Source of the DNA: Amphritea sp.
GTDB taxonomy: Bacteria > Pseudomonadota > Gammaproteobacteria > Pseudomonadales > Balneatricaceae
NCBI GenBank assembly: GCA_018067325.1
Contig: JAGPUU010000331.1
Span: 1-6,828, forward strand
Reading direction: 5' to 3'
DNA length: 6,828 nt
This document shows, piece after piece, positions 1 to 4,627 of the stretch. Under the pieces are notes generated by a model. It was given only the letters and a program-made list of their open reading frames with translations. It made no database searches and was not told the origin of the DNA. Each line of letters begins with the position of its first letter. The stretch's first letter is position 1. A program made the translations under genes and the position numbers.

Positions 1-232
1 TATCTACATTTTCTGATGCGGGTAGTGCTTCGCAGATTTTTTGTGACAGGGCGCGGGGATTAGTTTTTGCTGCTTTGGCCAGTGTCAGAGCAATGTTGGA
101 TGCAAAGTCGCCGTGTGACTTGTCGCGGGTGTTCTCTATCATGATGTTTGGCTGGGTATCAGCAGGCAGTGTGCCATCTTCAATCAGCGAGGTCAGGGCA
201 GTACTAATCAGGTCCGCAATATGTTGTTTCAT
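1..232 (-). CDS. argS: Arginyl-tRNA synthetase, N-terminal part (runs off left edge)
   Basis: ArgS is the class I aminoacyl-tRNA synthetase that attaches arginine to tRNA-Arg in the cytoplasm, using ATP. Only the first 77 codons are in the window, read leftward from ATG at 232-230. The translation starts MKQHIADLISTAL and contains ENTRDKSHGDFASN at residues 33-46, followed by IALTLAKAAK. This matches the conserved start of the ArgS N-terminal domain, which in this family contacts the D-loop of the tRNA. The catalytic HIGH motif and the anticodon-binding domain lie beyond the left edge. No convincing Shine-Dalgarno is visible; a GAG lies only one base from the ATG. It sits 144 bases downstream of priA on the same strand, a pairing also seen in Pseudomonas. 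It appears to have its own promoter at 323-351. Identity is secure for a fragment because of motif and synteny together. Confidence 0.93.
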   Translation of the reverse strand, partial: MKQHIADLISTALTSLIEDGTLPADTQPNIMIENTRDKSHGDFASNIALTLAKAAKTNPRALSQKICEALPASENVD

Positions 233-274
233 GCTCAAAAGATACCGGGTTAAATTCAGGGGCCAGACTTTGAT

Positions 275-298
275 ACGCAGTTTGAAAAAATGCTGCGT
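275..298 (-). repeat. Inverted repeat in argS leader
   Basis: ACGCAG (minus strand, 298-293) pairs with CTGCGT (280-275) across a 12-base A/T-rich loop, inside the predicted argS 5' leader. A six-pair stem with a 12-base loop is weak. No T-box-like or other known leader architecture is recognised. Confidence 0.25.
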
Positions 299-322
299 GT
301 TTGTCTGTAGAAAAGACCGCGT

Positions 323-351
323 ATTATCCCTTTTCGCCTGTGCTTTGTTAA
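323..351 (-). promoter_or_regulatory. Predicted sigma70 promoter of argS
   Basis: Read on the minus strand, TTAACA (351-346; 5 of 6 to the consensus -35) is followed after exactly 17 bases by GATAAT (328-323; 5 of 6 to the -10). Transcription would begin near 316, giving an untranslated leader of about 84 bases before the argS ATG. The promoter lies wholly in the spacer after priA. Its position and spacing fit well, but no start site has been measured. Confidence 0.55.
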
Positions 352-368
352 CCCCTATGGAGAGGTTA
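349..368 (-). repeat. Inverted repeat (stem-loop) just after priA stop
   Basis: In minus-strand RNA, TAACCTCT pairs with AGGGGTTA around a CCAT loop, giving eight pairs including one G-U. It begins nine bases after the priA stop codon and its far arm overlaps the -35 box of the argS promoter. No U-run follows it in the priA direction, so it does not look like a functional terminator. It could protect the 3' end of the priA message or be chance. Confidence 0.35.
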
Positions 369-376
369 TTTTTAGG

Positions 377-2578
377 CTAGAACATATCCACAGGGTCAAC
401 ATCTACTGACCAACGTACTTTTCTTGCGTCCGGGTCTATATCGGCCTGGTAAATTATACTTTGCAGCTGTTGATGCAGGGCTTTTCGGTCCCGGCTTTGG
501 AGTACCAGTTGTGCCCGATAGAGACCGGCTCTTTTCTCCATAGGCGAAGGCAGTGGGCCCAGCCATTGGATTCCATGGGGTTGTAGAATGTCTTCTTCTA
601 ACATGTTTCGCAGCTTGCTCAGGAAGCGCTCGGCTAAACCCTGATGGTTCGCTTCGGCTCTGAACATTGCGCAATACAGTGAGGGCGGGAGCTGAGCGGA
701 TATTCGCTGGCTAAGTTCCTGTTCGGCAAACGCCTGGTAGCCTTCGGTGACTAGGCTGGTAATGGTGGGGTGATCAGCATGATAAGTTTGCATCACTACT
801 TTTCCCGGGTGTTCGGCTCGTCCTGCCCGTCCGGATACTTGCAGAATCAGTTGAGCGGTTCGCTCCATTCCCCTGAAATCGGCACTGAACAGTCCGCTGT
901 CAGCATTTAGAATGGCGACCAGAGTGACTTTAGGGAAATGGTGTCCTTTGGCCAGCATCTGCGTGCCCACAAGAATGCAGGGTTTGCCTTCATTAACCCG
1001 ATCCATAATTTTCTGCATCGAATTTTTGCGTTGGGTTGTGTCGCGATCGACTCTGATAACTGGGAATTCAGGGAAAAGTTTGAGCAGAGCTTCTTCCGTA
1101 CGCTCGGTGCCTGCGCCGATCGGTTTTAATTCTGAGCTGCTGCAGCTGTCACAGATATTGGGTACCGGTCGCTGGCTATCGCAATGATGGCAGTGTAGAT
1201 GGAAGGGTTTACGGTGAAGTGTCATATGGGCATCGCAGCGCTTACAGTCTGCCAACCAGCCGCAGTCGTGACACATAAGCGTCGGTGCAAAGCCCCGTCG
1301 ATTGAGAAATATTAAGACCTGGGTGCCCTGTTGCAAGTGGCCACGGATCTGTTGGATTAGTGGTTCAGACAGTCCGTCTTGCAAGGGGAGCTGGCGAATA
1401 TCCAGTAGTTCGAATTTAGGTTGTTGGGCATTACCGGCTCTCTGATTGAGCTTTAAATACTGATAGCGCCCCTGTCGGGCGTTATAAAGGGTTTCTATTG
1501 CAGGGGTGGCCGTACCTAGCACGACAGGGATCTGCTCATAATTTCCCCGCATTACTGCCAGGTCCCGGGCGTTATAACGAAACCCTTCCTGCTGTTTGAA
1601 TGAGGTGTCATGCTCCTCATCAATAAAGATAACGCCGGGGTTTTTTAATGGAGTAAAGATGGCGGAGCGGGTGCCGATGATAATCCGGGCTACCCCTTCT
1701 TTAGCCTGCAACCAGGCATCCAGCCTTTGTCGGTCGGTCAGGTTAGAGTGGAGTACCACCACCGGCAGATTAAATCGAGCTTTGAAGCGCGCGACTGTCT
1801 GTGGTGTAAGACCTATCTCGGGTACTAGAATCAGTGCCTGTTTGCCTTCACGAATGAAATGTTCAATCGCTTGTAGATAAACTTCGGTTTTGCCTGAGCC
1901 GGTAACGCCCTGCAGTAGGTAGGGGGTAAAGCCTTTCCCCGCGGTGATGGCGCTGACCGCTGTCTGTTGTTCATCATTTAAGGTTAAAGGGGCTTCGTGG
2001 AGAGGCTCGCTATTCTGTAACTGGTGATTAGCTTTATGAATAAAGGATTCAGCCAGGTTTTTTTCTACCAGTTTTTTAAGCAGGCTGGATTGCCCGCCCT
2101 CTGCGCGAATAGCGTCTTCACTGATTCCGTTTGGATGATCTAAAAGAAGTAACAAAAGTTCTCGTTGTCTGGCAGCTGTCTTTCCTAATTGTGAAATATC
2201 GGCGTCTTTTGCTGCCCGCCACAGGTGTTGGTGGGCGTATTCGCAGGCTTCGCCTTTACGCAGCAGAACGGGTAGGGCCTGGCTTAGCGCATCGCCTAAT
2301 GGATGCTGGTAGTAATTTCCGGCCCAGCGTGAAAGCTTAAATAGTGACTCAGGTAAGGGGGGGGTAGAATCAAGTACCGCAATGGCCGCTTTCAGTTTGT
2401 TTGCGGGCACCTCTGTAACCTCAGAAATCTCTATCAGAACCCCGGTCACCTCTCTGCGGCCAAAGGGTACCCGCACCCGTACGCCGGGTTGTAATCTTTC
2501 GATACAACAGTCTTTTGGTGGCAGGTAATCGAATAGCCGTCGAAGCGGTGAGGGTATGGCTAGTCGCAGGTAAGGCAT
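377..2578 (-). CDS. priA: Primosomal protein N' / replication restart helicase PriA
   Basis: PriA is a 3'-5' superfamily 2 DNA helicase that recognises abandoned replication forks and recombination intermediates and reloads the replisome through PriB/DnaT and DnaC-DnaB. The 733-residue product is the usual full length. The N-terminus (MPYLRLAIPSPLRRLFDYLP) matches the DNA 3'-end-binding domain and supports the ATG at 2578-2576. Visible helicase motifs are Walker A GVTGSGKT (224-231), the DEEH box (320-323), GTATP (355-359), motif V GTQMLAKGHHFP (538-549) and motif VI QVSGRAGR (580-587). Between the two helicase lobes lie eight cysteines in four pairs (C436/C439, C445/C448, C463/C466, C476/C479), the complete two-zinc site of the family. 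The ribosome-binding site is poor: a GAG lies 11 bases upstream. The gene is divergent from rpmE and upstream of argS. Nothing in it appears broken or unusual. Confidence 0.98.
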   Translation of the reverse strand: MPYLRLAIPSPLRRLFDYLPPKDCCIERLQPGVRVRVPFGRREVTGVLIEISEVTEVPANKLKAAIAVLDSTPPLPESLFKLSRWAGNYYQHPLGDALSQALPVLLRKGEACEYAHQHLWRAAKDADISQLGKTAARQRELLLLLLDHPNGISEDAIRAEGGQSSLLKKLVEKNLAESFIHKANHQLQNSEPLHEAPLTLNDEQQTAVSAITAGKGFTPYLLQGVTGSGKTEVYLQAIEHFIREGKQALILVPEIGLTPQTVARFKARFNLPVVVLHSNLTDRQRLDAWLQAKEGVARIIIGTRSAIFTPLKNPGVIFIDEEHDTSFKQQEGFRYNARDLAVMRGNYEQIPVVLGTATPAIETLYNARQGRYQYLKLNQRAGNAQQPKFELLDIRQLPLQDGLSEPLIQQIRGHLQQGTQVLIFLNRRGFAPTLMCHDCGWLADCKRCDAHMTLHRKPFHLHCHHCDSQRPVPNICDSCSSSELKPIGAGTERTEEALLKLFPEFPVIRVDRDTTQRKNSMQKIMDRVNEGKPCILVGTQMLAKGHHFPKVTLVAILNADSGLFSADFRGMERTAQLILQVSGRAGRAEHPGKVVMQTYHADHPTITSLVTEGYQAFAEQELSQRISAQLPPSLYCAMFRAEANHQGLAERFLSKLRNMLEEDILQPHGIQWLGPLPSPMEKRAGLYRAQLVLQSRDRKALHQQLQSIIYQADIDPDARKVRWSVDVDPVDMF

Positions 2579-2611
2579 AGAAGAGGAAGCTCACATAGGG
2601 TCAGAGGGCAC

Positions 2612-2640
2612 AGTGTATGTCTTTTTGTTTTCGCTGTTAA
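2612..2640 (-). promoter_or_regulatory. Predicted sigma70 promoter of priA
   Basis: On the minus strand TTAACA (2640-2635; 5 of 6) is followed after 17 bases by TACACT (2617-2612; 4 of 6). Transcription would begin near 2605, leaving a leader of roughly 27 bases. The weaker -10 suits a low-abundance helicase. The -35 hexamer is identical to that of the argS promoter. It overlaps a possible plus-strand promoter pointing the other way. Confidence 0.42.
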
Positions 2641-2654
2641 CTAGGCGCTATAAT
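2625..2654 (+). promoter_or_regulatory. Possible upstream rpmE promoter (perfect -10, weak -35)
   Basis: A perfect TATAAT stands at 2649-2654. The best -35 is TTGTTT at 2625-2630 (only the TTG matches) with an 18-base spacer. It would be a secondary promoter for rpmE, starting near 2661. Alternatively this A/T-rich patch acts as an upstream activating element for the stronger promoter at 2670-2698. It overlaps the predicted priA promoter head to head. Confidence 0.3.
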
Positions 2655-2669
2655 GTAAAGTTAAAGGGC

Positions 2670-2698
2670 TTGCCTGGGTTTATAACAATGCGTATAAT
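2670..2698 (+). promoter_or_regulatory. Predicted main sigma70 promoter of rpmE
   Basis: TTGCCT (2670-2675; 4 of 6) is followed after 17 bases by a perfect TATAAT (2693-2698). The bases after the -10 (CCGCGGCC, 2699-2706) form a GC-rich discriminator, typical of promoters of rRNA and ribosomal protein genes that are shut down by ppGpp. Transcription would start near 2705, giving a leader of about 84 bases. Confidence 0.62.
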
Positions 2699-2703
2699 CC
2701 GCG

Positions 2704-2721
2704 GCCTTATTCCCATAAGGC
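2704..2721 (+). repeat. Perfect stem-loop at the 5' end of the rpmE leader
   Basis: GCCTTAT (2704-2710) and ATAAGGC (2715-2721) form a perfect seven-pair stem around TCCC, followed by TTTATT. It falls at the predicted transcription start, so the message would begin with a hairpin. It is too weak and its U-run too short to call a terminator. A role in stability or in L31 feedback is possible. Confidence 0.4.
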
Positions 2722-2726
2722 TTTAT

Positions 2727-2766
2727 TGCCTGCATGCGGTGCCCGGCAAAAGATCGGGTGGCGGCA
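2727..2766 (+). promoter_or_regulatory. Structured rpmE leader, candidate bL31 feedback site
   Basis: TGCC (2727-2730) can pair with GGCA (2763-2766), enclosing a second helix GCCCG (2741-2745) with CGGGT (2755-2759) and a purine-rich nine-base loop. The structure ends 11 bases before the Shine-Dalgarno. Established knowledge: rpmE of E. coli is feedback-regulated by bL31 through its 5' leader, and gammaproteobacterial L31 leader motifs have been described. That this leader belongs to that class is my inference; I could not compare it with the covariance model. Confidence 0.35.
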
Positions 2767-2777
2767 TACAAAACGAC

Positions 2778-2782
2778 TGAGG
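2778..2782 (+). promoter_or_regulatory. Ribosome-binding site of rpmE
   Basis: TGAGG lies six bases before ATG 2789-2791. This decides the start: the frame stays open upstream to a TTG at 2726, but that start has no such site and would add 21 residues not found in bL31. Confidence 0.75.
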
Positions 2783-2788
2783 TTTCAC

Positions 2789-3004
2789 ATGAAAAACGGT
2801 ATCCATCCAGAATACACACCGATCAAGGCTAGCTGCTCTTGCGGTAATGTTGTTCAAACTCAATCTACTATCGGTAAAGATATTCTTATCGATGTATGTC
2901 GTCAGTGCCACCCGTTCTACACTGGTAAGCAGAAAGATGCTACTACTGGTGGCCGTGTTGATCGCTTTAACAAGCGTTTCGGTGGTCGTGGTCTCGCTAA
3001 GTAA
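2789..3004 (+). CDS. rpmE: 50S ribosomal protein bL31, zinc-binding type
   Basis: bL31 is a large-subunit protein that forms part of a bridge to the small subunit near the central protuberance. The 71-residue product ([18 protein letters not shown]...) is the expected family length. Four cysteines, C16, C18, C37 and C40 (in CSC and CRQC), are the zinc ligands of the C+ form, which distinguishes it from the zinc-free paralogue RpmE2/YkgM made under zinc starvation. The basic C-terminus [13 protein letters not shown] is conserved. The start is set by TGAGG six bases upstream and by homology. Codon choice favours those of highly expressed genes (GGT, CGT, CTG). It forms a single-gene unit: promoter at 2670-2698, structured leader, and a strong terminator 18 bases after the stop. 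priA is divergent upstream, as in Pseudomonas. Confidence 0.98.
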   Translation: MKNGIHPEYTPIKASCSCGNVVQTQSTIGKDILIDVCRQCHPFYTGKQKDATTGGRVDRFNKRFGGRGLAK

Positions 3005-3021
3005 ACGAGCCCGTATCTTTG

Positions 3022-3050
3022 AAAAAGGCACCCTTCGGGGTGCCTTTTTT
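3022..3050 (+). terminator. Intrinsic terminator of rpmE with UUCG tetraloop
   Basis: GGCACCC (3027-3033) and GGGTGCC (3038-3044) form a perfect stem capped by TTCG, a very stable tetraloop. A five-A run before and six-T run after extend the stem and supply the U-tract. The symmetry means it could act in both directions, but no minus-strand gene ends nearby. Confidence 0.93.
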
Positions 3051-3131
3051 GTTTTTGGGGAATACAGGTCTATTTGCATTAAACTTTGGCATAACTGGTT
3101 AAATTCTCTGGAAATGGGGCGTTGCCCTTCT

Positions 3132-3146
3132 GTAAATTCTGTTTAC
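3132..3146. repeat. Short palindrome upstream of maeB
   Basis: GTAAA and TTTAC flank TTCTG in the spacer about 70 bases before the predicted maeB -35. The half-sites recall operators of the TGTAAA-n-TTTACA form, such as TyrR boxes, but here the spacer is 5 rather than 6 and the last base differs. No regulator can be named; it may be chance in A/T-rich DNA. Confidence 0.22.
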
Positions 3147-3214
3147 TCCGTCAAAAGTAGTAGAAAATACACTGATTATCGGGAAAATTTCAGAGATATA
3201 GGCTGTTTTGTCAG

Positions 3215-3243
3215 TTGAGAGGCAGGGTTCTTTTCTATATCAT
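3215..3243 (+). promoter_or_regulatory. Predicted sigma70 promoter of maeB
   Basis: TTGAGA (3215-3220; 5 of 6) is followed after 17 bases by TATCAT (3238-3243; 5 of 6). Transcription would start near 3250, with a leader of about 34 bases. It follows the rpmE terminator, so maeB looks independently transcribed. Since the promoter covers the alternative upstream TTG start at 3215, translation from there is unlikely. Confidence 0.55.
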
Positions 3244-3283
3244 TCCTTCTCCGAATTTTTATAACAACATTGGAACCGCGACA

Positions 3284-4555
3284 ATGTCTGAAGATATGAA
3301 ACAAGCTGCACTCGATTATCACGAGTTTCCTCGCCCAGGTAAGATTAGTGTTGAACTTACCACTCCTGCTGAGTCTGCTCGTGATCTGGCTCTGGCATAT
3401 AGTCCTGGTGTAGCTGAGCCTGTACGTGCTATCGCAGCCAATCCTGACGATGCATACCGCTATACTGGTAAAGGTAATCTGGTAGCTGTTATTACTAACG
3501 GTACTGCGATTCTGGGTCTTGGTGATCTGGGGCCTTTGGCATCCAAGCCTGTTATGGAAGGTAAGTCACTGCTGTTTAAGCGTTTCGCCGGTGTAGACTC
3601 TATTGATATTGAAGTTGATTCTGAAAGCCCGCAAGCGCTGATCGATACTATTGCGCGTATTGCTGACACTTTTGGTGGAATCAATCTGGAAGATATCAAG
3701 GCGCCAGAGTGCTTTGAAGTAGAGCGCGCACTGATCGAGCGATGCAAGATTCCTGTCTTCCACGACGATCAGCATGGTACTGCGATTGTAACGGCGGCGG
3801 GTATGATCAACGCGCTGGAAATTGCAGGTAAGAAGCTCGAAGTAGCTAAAATTGTTTGTCTGGGTGCAGGTGCTGCAGCCAATGCGTGTATGACGCTTCT
3901 GGTCAACATGGGCGCGAAAGTCGAAAATATCTACATGATCGACCGTACCGGTGTTATCCATTCCGGACGTGAAAATCTGACACCTGAGAAAGCAGCATTT
4001 GCTTCTGAAACGGATAAGCGGACTCTGGATGATGCAATTGACGGAGCTGATGTGTTTGTTGGTCTGTCCGGTCCTAACCTGTTGAGTGGTGAGCAGCTGG
4101 CTAAGATGGCTTCTACTCCAGTAGTATTTGCTTGTGCTAACCCTGATCCAGAAATTAAGCCAGAACTGGCGCACTCTGTTCGTGATGATGTGATCATGGC
4201 GACAGGTCGTTCAGACTATCCTAACCAGGTGAATAACGTGCTTGGTTTCCCGTTCATCTTCCGTGGAGCGCTGGATGTTCGTGCCTCCGCAATTAACGAA
4301 GAGATGAAAGCTGCAGCCGTTCTGGCGTTGGCTGAGTTGGCTAAAGAGCCTGTTCCTCAAGAAGTACTGGATGCGTATGAGCTGGATTCTCTGGAGTTCG
4401 GTCCTCAGTACATTATTCCTAAGCCGACTGACTCTCGTCTGCTGGGTGCTGTTTCTGGAGCTGTTGCTCAGGCAGCTATCGACTCTGGTGTGGCGCGTTT
4501 GCCGCTGCCGGATCACTACCCGCTGACTACTGTAGATGCATTGCTGAATAAGTAA
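3284..4555 (+). CDS. maeB: Malic enzyme, short single-domain type, NAD(P)-dependent
   Basis: This cytoplasmic enzyme converts (S)-malate to pyruvate and CO2 while reducing NAD(P)+, linking the TCA cycle to pyruvate and supplying reducing power. The product is 423 residues. The N-terminal malic domain shows AYSPGVAEP (38-46), the GLGDLGPLASKPVMEGK block (78-94) with the likely catalytic lysine K94 and tyrosine Y39, and the metal-binding E136/D137 and FHDDQHGTA (159-167) with D161/D162. The NAD(P)-binding domain has GAGAAA (194-199). The start is ATG 3284, preceded by GGAA eight bases upstream and matching relatives that begin MSxxMK/LKxAALxYHxxPRPGK; the open frame from TTG 3215 adds 23 unrelated residues. 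It lacks the C-terminal phosphotransacetylase-like domain of E. coli MaeB (about 760 residues), as in Pseudomonas. Cofactor choice cannot be settled from sequence. It converges on ponA. Confidence 0.95.
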   Translation: MSEDMKQAALDYHEFPRPGKISVELTTPAESARDLALAYSPGVAEPVRAIAANPDDAYRYTGKGNLVAVITNGTAILGLGDLGPLASKPVMEGKSLLFKRFAGVDSIDIEVDSESPQALIDTIARIADTFGGINLEDIKAPECFEVERALIERCKIPVFHDDQHGTAIVTAAGMINALEIAGKKLEVAKIVCLGAGAAANACMTLLVNMGAKVENIYMIDRTGVIHSGRENLTPEKAAFASETDKRTLDDAIDGADVFVGLSGPNLLSGEQLAKMASTPVVFACANPDPEIKPELAHSVRDDVIMATGRSDYPNQVNNVLGFPFIFRGALDVRASAINEEMKAAAVLALAELAKEPVPQEVLDAYELDSLEFGPQYIIPKPTDSRLLGAVSGAVAQAAIDSGVARLPLPDHYPLTTVDALLNK

Positions 4556-4567
4556 GCTCTCTGCATG

Positions 4568-4598
4568 AAAAAAAACCCGGCCTTGGCCGGGTTTTTTT
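4568..4598. terminator. Bidirectional intrinsic terminator between maeB and ponA
   Basis: ACCCGGC and GCCGGGT form a strong stem around CTTG, with eight A's before and seven T's after, so both strands present a GC stem plus U-tract. It lies 13 bases after the maeB stop and 30 bases from the ponA stop, and so can end both convergent transcripts. Confidence 0.93.
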
Positions 4599-4627
4599 GT
4601 ATCTGATATTTCTGTCTGTAGAGCGAC

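Noticed and set aside
350..373. Plus-strand stem followed by ATTTTTA, resembling a terminator
   Set aside because: No plus-strand gene ends here, the stem has a C-A mismatch on that strand, and the T-run follows imperfectly; it is better described as a stem-loop in the minus-strand priA-argS transcript.
75..380. A 101-codon plus-strand frame over the argS start and the argS-priA spacer
   Set aside because: It is antisense to the conserved argS N-terminus and to the predicted argS promoter, with a composition typical of a shadow frame.
2723..3079. A 118-codon minus-strand frame over rpmE
   Set aside because: It is the antisense shadow of rpmE and runs through the rpmE terminator; no start signal or recognisable motif.
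3085..3105. TTGGCAT...GGTTAA as a sigma54 promoter upstream of maeB
   Set aside because: The GG element fits but the required GC element at the right distance is missing.
2847..3218. A 123-codon plus-strand frame overlapping rpmE and its terminator
   Set aside because: It reads rpmE in the wrong frame, then passes through a strong terminator and non-coding spacer; not plausible as a gene.
3215..3283. Extension of maeB to an upstream TTG start
   Set aside because: The 23 extra residues do not match the family, there is no ribosome-binding site, and the segment contains the predicted maeB promoter.
3566..4174. A 202-codon open frame on the minus strand inside maeB
   Set aside because: It lies wholly antisense to a strongly conserved gene, its translation (rich in R, S, T, Q) resembles no protein I know, and it has no evident ribosome-binding site. 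It is explained by the codon bias of maeB.
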